Assembly (NCBI RefSeq): GCF_014171595.1
Contig: NZ_CP050451.1
Span: 4,154,001-4,218,000, forward strand
DNA: 64,000 bases
Source of the DNA: Massilia sp. Se16.2.3
Lineage (GTDB): Bacteria; Pseudomonadota; Gammaproteobacteria; Burkholderiales; Burkholderiaceae_D
Reading direction: 5' to 3'
The notes below the pieces were generated by a model. That model saw only the letters and a program-made list of their open reading frames with translations, did not search any database and was not told the DNA's origin. This document shows positions 42,966 to 51,519 of this stretch, one piece after another. Both the position numbers and the translations under genes were made by a program. Numbering within the stretch: the first letter of the stretch is position 1; each line of letters starts with the position of its first letter.

Positions 42966-43551
42966 GGCATGCGGGTGCGTGGTTCCGGGCGCGGGCGCGC
43001 GCAGCCGCGGCGCCCGGCAAGCCCGGGCTCACTCCTCGTACGCCTTCGCGCTGCCCGGCACCATCGCCAGGTCGCGCACGTTCTTTTGCTATGCATCTTT
43101 CTTTTCGTAAACATCCCGCTTTTCAGACTTTTCTCTCCCGCAAAAATGGCTCGGTGTGGATAACTTATGTCCGGTAGCGGCGAAAAACTGTAAACAAGTC
43201 GCGTGAAAAAAAGTTGTTTACAAATACGCGGACGCGCTCCCTTGCGGCTGGGAGTGCCCACGCGCAATACGTTGCCTTACAGCCACTTTGGACGCGCGGG
43301 TCGGCGACGGCGTACTGGGGTGGTCCCAGTAAGGACATCGCGCTAGATACCATAGTTTCATGCTACGACCTGATGCTACCGCGGACTGCTATATTCCTTG
43401 ACGATGACTCTGAGGGCAAGGTAGATTAAGTCGCCTCAATACCTAGAACGCCTCGCGATAAGATGCACTTTACTTAAATGGCGTACGAGAGAGTCTTCTA
43501 GCTACAGCAAACTTCCGACCAATTCGACTCTTGGTTATGTAGTTACAAAAC
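42966..43551. other. boundary region between core and accessory DNA
   Basis: This 586-bp stretch has no convincing gene. Base composition changes visibly here from G/C-rich to mixed. It holds a consensus DnaA-box sequence (TGTGGATAA, 43156-43164) and a 9-bp inverted repeat (43189-43222). No tRNA, integrase or direct repeat was found to explain how the accessory DNA arrived. Confidence 0.5.
43189..43222. repeat. inverted repeat TGTAAACAA / TTGTTTACA
   Basis: Exact 9-bp arms lie at 43189-43197 and 43214-43222, separated by 16 bp that includes an A-run. This could be a regulator site or a recombination-associated repeat. It is too widely spaced for a good terminator. Confidence 0.5.
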
Positions 43552-45594
43552 CTAGAAAAGTGGCTGGATAGATTTCGCGCCCAGCTCAACCAGTTCAAAC
43601 TCAATTCCTCTTGTGACTTCCTTGAAAACCTCAGGGGACTCATCAAACGAAGCAGCTACAATTCCTTGAAGCAATGGAGCACCAACAATCTGCAATAATA
43701 GTGCTCGCTGACTAGATTGCGCCATTGAATGCTGTCCCGGCTCATCAAACAACAGAATACCAGGATGGCGCCCACCGCCGCCTGGCAAGGACGACGCTTG
43801 ATGTAATGCTAGCAAATAGCTAAGTATCAAGCGCACAAAATCACTTGCACTGGAGTCTGCCTTAATATCTGTCTTAATTTCTCGCAGTTCGATATTCTGT
43901 AAAAACGGAACCAAGGTTTCGTCGTTCACATGGATGTCTTTGACCTCAGCACTCTCATATTCGAATGAGCTTGCGTTAGCACGAAATAGTTTTTCGAATA
44001 CCCGAATCTTTCGTTTATCCTCGTCGGAATAATACTCCTTTGGAACCATCTTTCGTCGGCTCTGATTGGCTTGGAGCTGTTTAGCGAGCATTTGAAACTT
44101 GTCAATCAACTTGGCAAGCTCCGTTTGTACGGTTTGCAGTCGCTCAATCTCCGTCTCGATTTGAACCTGCCTGCGGATTAGCGCTCGCGATTCAACAGCA
44201 TCGGTAGCCACGTCAGAACGAAGCGCAGCAAGCCATTCACGGGTCTCACTCATTTTTCTGCTCAAATCGTGGATGAGTGCGTCGCTCTCCGCCGCTGCAT
44301 TTCTGCCGCCCGCAATCTGCCGCTCAAGCATTCGCGCCTGTTTTTCCAAGTACAGGACGTTCGTTTCGAGGTCCATTTGGGGCCCCTCAATTAACCCAGT
44401 GAGCAGTGAATCTTCCACCGTCTGATGACATGTCGGGCATCGGTCACTCGCTAGCGCTACTTCGAACTCTTCAGCACCAAGCTTTCTTAATTTAAGAGCT
44501 GTCCTGTTGCGAGCAAGGTCATCCGCAGCCTCTCTGTAGAGTAACTCATACTCTTTCACAGATGCCCTTTGGTAGGCCTGCGTACTCACAGCCGTATCAT
44601 ACAAATTTGCTAGCCGGAAAAGCTCCTTTTTGCCGAGGTCCAACGCAGATTCAGCTTCGCTCGATTTCGGTTCCGGGCCAGTGGTAGTTCGCTGTTCAAT
44701 TCTCTCGTGCTCAGACTTTAGTTTCGCTATATACGTGTGCAATGGGAACAGCTCGTCACCATCTCTCTTTTGCACTACAATTTCGCTTGTGAGAAAGAGT
44801 GCAGAGACTTTGGAGGGAACATTCGCAACATCAAAGCTGTTATCTTGGCTAATGCTCTGCAAGGCCTGAAAGGCGGAGTCCCACGCCGTTGCAATCACCA
44901 CTGATTCGGCGTTCAGACGGTTGCGCTCAGCATTAGTCGAAAATACATCAAGGTCAAGTAAAAATTCGACGACACGAGTGCGCGCGTCTCTTATACCGAA
45001 GAACGGGATGTTTGCAATATAGTCAGTCCATCCCCGCTTCTGCTCAACAGCGATAGCAGCGAAGATTGCCTGCAAATAAAGCTTTGTACTACCGCCGCTA
45101 GTAGTCGGAACACTAGGAAGTTCATAACCCAAGAATTTCTCGAGTAGATTATGAAATCCTTCAGCCTTTTGTGCGCCGCCGGCATCATGCAAATAGGTCG
45201 GGCGTATGCGTGAGGTGTGCGGCCGGTCAGTAAGCCAAGTCCCGTCTAAGACCTCAATCAGCTTAGAACTCTTCTGCGGGTCACGAATTGCCCGGCGAAA
45301 TGTGAGTACCTCACCTGAGCCATTCGTAACCTCCAAGTAAACCTCGGAAGCAAGCACCTCAATACGGCGCCCGTCATACATGAAGTGGTCCTTGGTCGCA
45401 TATGGGAGGATAGCTTCGTTTTTTCCGCCAGCGATTTCTTCCATCCCGAGCGCATACAGAAGACAAAGAAAAAGCGTACTCTTGCCTGATGAGTTGTTAC
45501 CTCTAATAATAGTTAATTTTTTTCCGAACTTTACGAAGAATCCGAAATCGCCTTCGCCAGTTGCCACCCGCAACTTAACCGCGTTAATGCGCAT
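43552..45594 (-). CDS. Rad50/SMC-like ABC ATPase of an ABC-3C-type system
   Basis: Residues 32-40 are a Walker A (GNNSSGKST). Two coiled-coil segments (~285-380 and ~405-515) flank a zinc-hook-like CPTC (386-389). The C-terminal lobe has a signature-like SDFVRLILSYLLAL (~584-597), Walker B ILLFDEPG (613-620) and a Q/H-containing D-loop. It starts one base after the stop of the small middle gene and is last in a three-gene operon. In ABC-three-component systems such an ATPase works with a middle component and an effector against invasive DNA. RecF/Rad50 repair proteins share the fold, but neighbours and lower GC favour defence. Confidence 0.8.
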   Translation of the reverse strand: MRINAVKLRVATGEGDFGFFVKFGKKLTIIRGNNSSGKSTLFLCLLYALGMEEIAGGKNEAILPYATKDHFMYDGRRIEVLASEVYLEVTNGSGEVLTFRRAIRDPQKSSKLIEVLDGTWLTDRPHTSRIRPTYLHDAGGAQKAEGFHNLLEKFLGYELPSVPTTSGGSTKLYLQAIFAAIAVEQKRGWTDYIANIPFFGIRDARTRVVEFLLDLDVFSTNAERNRLNAESVVIATAWDSAFQALQSISQDNSFDVANVPSKVSALFLTSEIVVQKRDGDELFPLHTYIAKLKSEHERIEQRTTTGPEPKSSEAESALDLGKKELFRLANLYDTAVSTQAYQRASVKEYELLYREAADDLARNRTALKLRKLGAEEFEVALASDRCPTCHQTVEDSLLTGLIEGPQMDLETNVLYLEKQARMLERQIAGGRNAAAESDALIHDLSRKMSETREWLAALRSDVATDAVESRALIRRQVQIETEIERLQTVQTELAKLIDKFQMLAKQLQANQSRRKMVPKEYYSDEDKRKIRVFEKLFRANASSFEYESAEVKDIHVNDETLVPFLQNIELREIKTDIKADSSASDFVRLILSYLLALHQASSLPGGGGRHPGILLFDEPGQHSMAQSSQRALLLQIVGAPLLQGIVAASFDESPEVFKEVTRGIEFELVELGAKSIQPLF

Positions 45595-45595
45595 T

Positions 45596-46036
45596 TTAGT
45601 TCCAATCTTTAACGACTTTATCGACCATTGCTTCTGTAATACCCTTACCGATGACAGCCAAATCCGTGCGCTCTTTGGAAAATATTTCAGCGTCTTTCAA
45701 GGCTTCTTTAATGAAACTCGAGCCGTGGTCAGTCAACTGATATCCGTTTGAAATCGATTCTATGAATCGCTCAGCAATAGCGTAACGCAATGCGATTGCC
45801 AAAGCGGGGTCAAACCCCCATGCTGGAACTAACAAAGTACTGCGAGCTGCTGCCTCACGCAACGCAACAATTCGTCGTTCTGATTTAAGTGCCCAGTTAA
45901 AAAGATGCAGTCGGAGTACACTTGACTTCTTCCCGCGCGAGAAGTGCAAGACAAGAAGTATTTGGGCAATTTTGTAAAGTGGCCGGTGCTCAGGTAATAC
46001 GGGTGTCGGGCGGCGTATGAATTTTAGTTTGGCCAT
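45596..46036 (-). CDS. small middle component of the ABC-3C-type system
   Basis: This 146-residue helical, slightly basic protein (RPLYKIAQILLVLHFSRGKK, LTDHGSSFIKEALKDAEIF) has a pattern compatible with a winged helix. It sits 5 bp after the effector gene and 1 bp before the ATPase gene. Middle components of ABC-3C systems are small proteins of this kind that bridge effector and ATPase. The assignment rests mainly on position; the sequence alone is not diagnostic. Confidence 0.65.
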   Translation of the reverse strand: MAKLKFIRRPTPVLPEHRPLYKIAQILLVLHFSRGKKSSVLRLHLFNWALKSERRIVALREAAARSTLLVPAWGFDPALAIALRYAIAERFIESISNGYQLTDHGSSFIKEALKDAEIFSKERTDLAVIGKGITEAMVDKVVKDWN

Positions 46037-46041
46037 GCAAT

Positions 46042-46968
46042 TCAGTCGAAATCTAGTTCACAAACTGCAAGCCATCGAGCTACGATGTGCCGTGAGACTC
46101 GTTCTGCTTCCGTTAAATCGACCTGCGGACTTAACTGTGTCGTAATCCTGTGCGTCAGGCCATCTCTTACCCTGGCAACTAATTCTTCCGCCGGTCCAGA
46201 CCAAGTGTCAGTGAGTTCAGTCACCGCCAACTCATATTCGCTTACAATACGCATTAATTTGATGTACACCGCTGGAGCTAAGCTATTTATTCGACCTAAC
46301 ACTGCGCCGTGCTCCAAGAAAGCCGATTGAGTCTGGTCAAACAGTGAATCTAGTCTTCGCTGAAATTGAGGATGAGCGGATTTTGGAGCGAGTCGGACTT
46401 CGGTTTTGCGTCGCAAATTTGCTTCATATTCTCCCGGGGGGCCACTGAGACTCGGCAACAGCCGAGGACCGACGTCAAAATTTAACGCCTCTCCGTTCAA
46501 TGAGCGAATAGCATTAATTTCTGTATGGTAGTAGTCTGCATCACGCAAATAAATCGTGAACGCTGGGTCGAGTATCGGTAGATTCCAAGAACGTACCTCC
46601 AACTCTTTCGTTCTCGCGTGCGATATAAGCTTATGACGGTCAATCTCAGGAGTTACGAAGTGCCACTCACGGATTTTTAGTGAACCAATCCGCTGAGCAA
46701 TTTCGCTCGAATAGGTACGAAGTTTCGCAAGGTCGGTCGTAATTTTATCCCGCTGCTTTTCGTATAATTCAGTAGGGTTATAATTGTGGTCCGGGCAGTA
46801 ACACTGAAAGCCTATTCCACTTTGAAGTGTAAAACCCTCGAGACCAAAGTCACCTGGAGAAGCCGGGATTTCGTGGTATCCTGCGCTTTCATATTTTCTT
46901 TTGAAAACGAGCTGGCACAGACTTTCCCAGGATTTGCCATCGAATAGCCCGATTTTGGTTACTAGCAT
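46042..46968 (-). CDS. putative effector of the ABC-3C-type system, PD-(D/E)xK-like N-terminus
   Basis: In the 308-residue protein the first ~90 residues look like a restriction-endonuclease fold: WESLCQLVFKRKY (Glu15), then PGDFGLEGF (Asp40, Glu44) and GIGFQCYCPD (Gln55). The usual (D/E)xK is replaced by QCY, so the catalytic Lys is absent at its standard place or supplied elsewhere. The remaining ~200 residues are mostly helical and unrecognised. It is the first gene of the operon, the common effector position. A nuclease effector is inferred, not shown. Confidence 0.6.
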   Translation of the reverse strand: MLVTKIGLFDGKSWESLCQLVFKRKYESAGYHEIPASPGDFGLEGFTLQSGIGFQCYCPDHNYNPTELYEKQRDKITTDLAKLRTYSSEIAQRIGSLKIREWHFVTPEIDRHKLISHARTKELEVRSWNLPILDPAFTIYLRDADYYHTEINAIRSLNGEALNFDVGPRLLPSLSGPPGEYEANLRRKTEVRLAPKSAHPQFQRRLDSLFDQTQSAFLEHGAVLGRINSLAPAVYIKLMRIVSEYELAVTELTDTWSGPAEELVARVRDGLTHRITTQLSPQVDLTEAERVSRHIVARWLAVCELDFD

Positions 46969-47482
46969 GCTGCTCCATTTCGAATACGCGACGACCTGTC
47001 GAACTCACAATAGGCTTTAGAAGACAATCTACTAACGAAGTCTATCGACAGACCACTGAAATGTCCACAAGTAACATTGGCTTGACGGCAAGTCCAGTGT
47101 TATATCCCTGCAGGCTGATTGCGATGCGCCTCAGCACCTGCTAGCGGCAAACCATGAAAAGTGACATCAGCACGTCGTTAGGTGGCACAACGAAGTCGGT
47201 CTTTTTCGTTTGCTCAGGCAAGAGAAGTGGCCCGGGGCCATGGCATTCGGACCAGAAGAGGTAGTACAAGCGTTGCTTGATGAATCCTCCTGTATTGATG
47301 ACACAAGCTCGCCAGTTCCCTTGTGAGGTTCGGAGCTGCTCATCTTGACGCAGGCGCCCTCGACCGAGCTGTCACTATTTGCCATCTGTTCGCACCTGCC
47401 GTGGACGTGCGCCGTTGGCTAGAAGGTCGTAACAAAAACCACCGTCTCATCAGGTAATGGCAACTTGGCGTTGAAAAACTAG
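46969..47482. other. gap between the ABC-3C-type operon and the TIR gene
   Basis: This 514-bp stretch has no intact gene. Short out-of-frame pieces on the plus strand near 47154-47340 (FFVCSGKRSGPG, then MAFGPEEVVQALLDESS) look like a decayed reading frame broken by a frameshift. An inverted pair ctgtcga (about 46994) / tcgacag (about 47044) upstream of the effector gene could be an operator. Confidence 0.4.
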
Positions 47483-48505
47483 CTAGCGTTGAAGTCGCTC
47501 GATAAACATTTCCCAGAAGTACTCTGAGGCCCCCTGCTCTGATAACTGAGAATTTTGGTTGCCACGATGGAACTGCATACCCATCGGTTTGAAATGCATA
47601 GCTTGACTGTCGGACTCAATAGTAAGCATTTCGTTGAACGAGTTTGCCCCTGCGTCGGCGCCATATGAAAATGCTAGCGATGAAGAGCCCCTGCCAAGAC
47701 CACCGATGCGTATCGAGCACTCAGCGACGGTTTTCCCTTCACGATAGACAACCGCAGAGAACGCTTGACCGCTCAGCGGCTGGAAGCGTACTTGGATGCC
47801 TGTGTTGCGAGCGGCAAGCTCTTCTAGCGAGGCGCTGAAAAACTTAGCCATGAATTCAAACGTGTCGTGCAAGAACTTATCACGGTCAAAGTCCGTGAAG
47901 TCCTTCTTGAGTCGCAGATTGCTAGACCTTGGCCTTTCCTGCGCTGACTGCTCCAACGCCTGCGTGGTACTAAATGCAGCCGGTTGGCCGACATCTGCCG
48001 CAGGCCGCGCGATGCCCCACGCTGACTCGCCCCTTTCTTTCGACGTTGTAGCTGTTGGGGTTGCACGAGCCATATCCTCGATTGCCGTGCGAATCTGACG
48101 GGCTACGTCCGTCCACGCCTCTGCCTGATTCGGCCATGTAGTCACAGCTTTACCATCTTTCGGGACAGCGAGCAGTTTGCCGAACGGTGCGGGATGCCAG
48201 TCACATGGTTCAAGAATCACAGGAATGACGCGGGCGCTGCCTTCAGCATGCCTCTCAAGAGCTCTCTTCATCTCAACGGAAAAGCAATACCAAGAGGCAA
48301 TAAAATCCGCACTTACCAGCAAGAGAATAACGTCAGCGGTCTCGAGATTTTCCTTAATAGATGAGTCTAAATCAGAGCCAGCCGTAATTCCGCGGTCGTG
48401 CCATGTCTCGATTAACCCTTGATGTTTCATCATGGAGAGGTGCACTTCGAGCCGGTCCCGCAGCGCCTCGTCGGCATGACAGTAAGAGAAAAAAAGTTTA
48501 GCCAT
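47483..48505 (-). CDS. TIR-domain protein, probable NAD-hydrolysing defence effector
   Basis: Residues 1-145 form a TIR domain: KLFFSYCHADEALRDRL at the start, an alpha-C region with SWYCFSVEM, and VIPVILEPCDW. Glu78 in SVEM is at the catalytic position of NAD-cleaving TIRs. A Ser/Thr/Ala linker (~148-195) leads to an unrecognised domain of ~140 residues (KKDFTDFDRDKFLHDTFEFM, then beta-rich), presumably the sensor. The ATG at 48505 lies 11 bp after the cadR stop on the same strand, and its only ribosome-site-like sequence (gagaat) directly follows that stop. It is probably cotranscribed with cadR. Upstream codons are cadR antisense-frame shadow. Confidence 0.85.
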   Translation of the reverse strand: MAKLFFSYCHADEALRDRLEVHLSMMKHQGLIETWHDRGITAGSDLDSSIKENLETADVILLLVSADFIASWYCFSVEMKRALERHAEGSARVIPVILEPCDWHPAPFGKLLAVPKDGKAVTTWPNQAEAWTDVARQIRTAIEDMARATPTATTSKERGESAWGIARPAADVGQPAAFSTTQALEQSAQERPRSSNLRLKKDFTDFDRDKFLHDTFEFMAKFFSASLEELAARNTGIQVRFQPLSGQAFSAVVYREGKTVAECSIRIGGLGRGSSSLAFSYGADAGANSFNEMLTIESDSQAMHFKPMGMQFHRGNQNSQLSEQGASEYFWEMFIERLQR

Positions 48506-48516
48506 CGTTGATTCTC

Positions 48517-48957
48517 TTAAGCAGTTGTATGGTGTCGTTTGTGGCAGCCGCTGTCGGTGGCCGAGGCGACATCGCTCAGGTTCTGCAGAATGCCGCACTG
48601 CTGGACGAGATGAGGTTGCTCACACTGATGACGCAACGTCATCAGTTGCTTCTCCAGACTTTGAAGCTTCTGCATTTGGATGCGGACTAGCTCGATGTGG
48701 TGGTCAAGCAAGTCATTGACGCCTTGGCATCCGCTGGTCGGCTGCGCTTGGAGCTCTAAGAGCACGCGGATATCAGGGAGTCCCATCTGTAACGACCGAC
48801 AGTGGCGGATGAACTGGAGCCTCTCAAGATGCGACGCCATGTATTGTCGATATCCGGAGTCGCTACGCGACGGCTCCGGCAGCAGTCCAGCCTTCTCATA
48901 GTAGCGAACGGTCTCGACGTCGCACCCCGTTTGCTTAGCCAACTCACCAATGCGCAT
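48517..48957 (-). CDS. cadR: Cd(II)/Pb(II)/Zn(II)-responsive MerR-family regulator
   Basis: The 146-residue MerR protein has its HTH at the N-terminus (MRIGELAKQTGCDVETVRYY, GLLPEPSRSDSGYRQY). It is followed by the dimer helix and metal site: Cys77, Cys112 and Cys121 match the Cys pattern of CadR/PbrR. The tail GCHKRHHTTA adds Cys/His ligands. It is divergent from the P-type ATPase gene with a 77-bp gap holding a 19-bp-spaced promoter, the arrangement MerR regulators control. A TIR gene follows 11 bp downstream. Confidence 0.93.
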   Translation of the reverse strand: MRIGELAKQTGCDVETVRYYEKAGLLPEPSRSDSGYRQYMASHLERLQFIRHCRSLQMGLPDIRVLLELQAQPTSGCQGVNDLLDHHIELVRIQMQKLQSLEKQLMTLRHQCEQPHLVQQCGILQNLSDVASATDSGCHKRHHTTA

Positions 48958-48973
48958 AAATCCTCCAAAACGC

Positions 48974-49004
48974 TTGACCCCGTAGTTACTACAGGGTTTC
49001 TAAT
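48974..49004 (+). promoter_or_regulatory. MerR-type promoter/operator of the Zn/Cd/Pb ATPase gene
   Basis: -35 TTGACC (48974-48979) and -10 TCTAAT (48999-49004) have the overlong 19-bp spacer typical of MerR-activated promoters. A near-perfect dyad fills it: ACCCCGTAG-TTA-CTACAGGGT at 48977-48997. It lies between cadR and the ATPase gene. Confidence 0.85.
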
Positions 49005-49034
49005 GGAATCATACTCGAATTTGAAAGTACTCAC

Positions 49035-51458
49035 ATGACCCCCGAACGTAGCAAGGATTGCTGTTCCCTAGCTCCTGCTGATGCTGCTCAGGCGCCTACT
49101 TTGGAATTACGTGAGCAATCGGTTGCGGAGGTTGACTCGGCAGATGAGCTGGCGACTGCTTGCTGCTCAAACGACAGTGCAATCCCGCATGCACTAAGCC
49201 GCTTTTCGTCGAATTCGCCCTTAGACGATGGAACGGAAAATCGTTCAGCCAGCCCGGCAGCTGCCTCATGTTGCGCGGCGAACGGACAAGCCACAACGAC
49301 CGCTGAGGACGCGCCCTTGCCGCCTGTAGGAGCGGAAGTTGTGCGGTATCGCATCTCGAACATGGACTGCCCCACCGAGGAGCGGCTCATCCGTAACAAG
49401 GTCGAGCCGATAAAAGGCGTTCTTCAACTCGACTTTAACCTCATGAGTAGAACGCTTACGGTCCACCATGAGCTCATGAGTCCAGACCCCATCTCCGCTG
49501 CCCTACGGTCTGTCGGAATGAACGCGGAGCTAGTCGACGAAACTGCAGCGACTCAGCGTAACGATGGCGCGTCGGCGGGCCTCACGACGAGTCAAAAATC
49601 CCTGTTAGCAGTGTCTGGAGTCACCGCAGCGGCTGCGGAAGCGTTTGCTTGGACAACACACACGGACTCCTCCCCCCTCGTGATAGCCCTGGCGTTTATT
49701 TCTATCGCCACCGGCGGCATTCCAACTTTGAGGAAAGGGCTAATCGCGCTACGAACCCTCACTCTTGATATCAATTTCCTGATGAGCCTCGCGGTCATCG
49801 GCGCAGTTGTAATCGGTCAGTGGCCAGAGGCCGCGATGGTCGTCTTCCTCTTCGCTGTCGCCGAGCTAATCGAAGGCCTATCACTCACCCGGGCGAGGAA
49901 CGCCGTCCACAGTCTCCTCAAGCTCGCACCTGACGTGGCAAACCTTCGGTCACCTAACGGTGAACTGCGCGAAGTACCGGTCGAAGCGGTACAAATCGGC
50001 GACGTCCTTCTAGTGAAACCTGGTGACCGCATCCCGCTAGATGGCGTCGTCCAGGCCGGCGAGTCCTCAGTAAACCAGGCACCTATTACAGGCGAAAGTG
50101 TACCTGTCGACAAAGGAGCCGGTGACCAGGTTTTTGCCGGAACCATCAATGAGCGAGGAGTCCTGGAAGTCAAGGCAACGTCGGACAGCCGAAACAGCAC
50201 CCTCGCCAAAATCGTTCGAGTAATCGAGGAAACGCAGAGCAATCAGGCGCCGACCCAGCGTTTTGTCGACGTTTTCGCGCGTTACTACACTCCTGCCGTG
50301 GTTCTCCTGGCGTTGTCGGTCGCGCTAGTTCCGCCTCTGGTATTTGGAGGAGAATTTGTCCCATGGCTCTACAAGGCCCTAGTCCTTCTGGTCATCGCCT
50401 GTCCTTGTGCCCTGGTCATCTCTACGCCGGTGACCATCGTGAGCGGCCTCACTGCTGCAACAAGGATGGGCATCTTGGTGAAAGGTGGCCAGTTCCTTGA
50501 AACCGGCTACAGACTTCGAGCTATGGCTGTAGATAAAACCGGTACGCTAACGACCGGCCGGCCGAAAGTCACCGAAGTAGCTACGATGTCGTCCCTCTCA
50601 AGCGAAGACGTTCTGCGTATTGCCGGTAGTCTGGACATGAATTCGTCGCATCCCTTGGCGAGTGCGATTGTCGCTGCCTCCGTGTCAAATGGCGCACCGA
50701 TGCCCGTATCGTCCTTTGAATCGCTGCCAGGACGTGGAGTTCGGGGCACCGTCGGCGGAGTGGCATACCACTTGGGTAACCAGCGATTGATAAGGGAACT
50801 GGGCCTCATTACTCCCGCGGTAGAACAAGTCCTCGGCAGCCTCGAAGAAAAAGGGAAGACGACAGTCATCCTGGCCGACTTCGCGTCAGTTCTAGGGGTG
50901 ATTGCAGTGGCCGATTCAGTTCGTCCGGAAGCCGCGCTGGCAATTGACCGGTTGAAGCAGATGGGCGTTACCACTGTAATGCTCACCGGCGATAACGAGC
51001 GAACAGCACAGCATGTAGCAAAGCTAACTGGGATTGGCACTGTTCTCGCGCAGCTTCTGCCGGAGCGGAAGCTAGAAGAAGTAGCAGAACTTCAAAGGCA
51101 ATTCGGTATGGTTGGCATGCTTGGTGACGGCATTAACGATGCTCCAGCGTTGGCCAAGGCAGACATCGGGTTTGCTATGGGGGCTGCCGGCAGCGATACC
51201 GCCATCGAGACTGCAGACGTTGCGCTCATGAACGACGACCTTACAAAACTTGCTTCGTTTGTTTCCCTCAGCCGCTCGACCCATGCGATTCTGATTCAGA
51301 ACATAGTCCTTGCTCTCGGCATCAAAGCAGTCTTCTTTGCTCTTGCGCTAGCTGGTTCTGCGACGTTGTGGATGGCCGTGTTCGCTGACGTCGGAGCAAG
51401 CTTACTGGTCGTCTTCAACGGACTTCGCCTGCTGAAACCTAGCAAAGCTAGGTCGTAG
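49035..51458 (+). CDS. cadA: Zn/Cd/Pb-exporting P-type ATPase
   Basis: This P1B-type ATPase pumps divalent metal out of the cytoplasm. Residues ~1-105 form an unusual tail with three Cys-Cys pairs (KDCCSLAP, TACCSND, ASCCAANG). A heavy-metal-associated domain with SNMDCPTEE follows (~108-175). The core has CPCALVISTPV in TM6, the phosphorylation site DKTGTLTTGRP, an HP motif (NSSHPLASA) and [19 protein letters not shown] plus MDCPTEE points to the Zn/Cd/Pb group rather than copper. 807 residues. Confidence 0.93.
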   Translation: MTPERSKDCCSLAPADAAQAPTLELREQSVAEVDSADELATACCSNDSAIPHALSRFSSNSPLDDGTENRSASPAAASCCAANGQATTTAEDAPLPPVGAEVVRYRISNMDCPTEERLIRNKVEPIKGVLQLDFNLMSRTLTVHHELMSPDPISAALRSVGMNAELVDETAATQRNDGASAGLTTSQKSLLAVSGVTAAAAEAFAWTTHTDSSPLVIALAFISIATGGIPTLRKGLIALRTLTLDINFLMSLAVIGAVVIGQWPEAAMVVFLFAVAELIEGLSLTRARNAVHSLLKLAPDVANLRSPNGELREVPVEAVQIGDVLLVKPGDRIPLDGVVQAGESSVNQAPITGESVPVDKGAGDQVFAGTINERGVLEVKATSDSRNSTLAKIVRVIEETQSNQAPTQRFVDVFARYYTPAVVLLALSVALVPPLVFGGEFVPWLYKALVLLVIACPCALVISTPVTIVSGLTAATRMGILVKGGQFLETGYRLRAMAVDKTGTLTTGRPKVTEVATMSSLSSEDVLRIAGSLDMNSSHPLASAIVAASVSNGAPMPVSSFESLPGRGVRGTVGGVAYHLGNQRLIRELGLITPAVEQVLGSLEEKGKTTVILADFASVLGVIAVADSVRPEAALAIDRLKQMGVTTVMLTGDNERTAQHVAKLTGIGTVLAQLLPERKLEEVAELQRQFGMVGMLGDGINDAPALAKADIGFAMGAAGSDTAIETADVALMNDDLTKLASFVSLSRSTHAILIQNIVLALGIKAVFFALALAGSATLWMAVFADVGASLLVVFNGLRLLKPSKARS

Positions 51459-51519
51459 ACCGCGCCGATATTGTGAGCCCACACTTTGCCTTAACCATAC
51501 TTATGCTATCGTCCGCACC

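Noticed and set aside
43156..43164. Consensus DnaA box as a sign of a replication origin
   Set aside because: It is a single box; no second box, AT-rich unwinding repeat or replication gene is nearby.
43214..43429. 71-codon plus-strand frame at the core/accessory border
   Set aside because: It has no ribosome site and starts inside the inverted repeat; the translation shows no recognisable pattern.
47167..47385. 72-codon minus-strand frame between the TIR and effector genes
   Set aside because: It is Ser/Thr/Pro-rich with no ribosome site or pattern, and competes with the plus-strand remnant reading.
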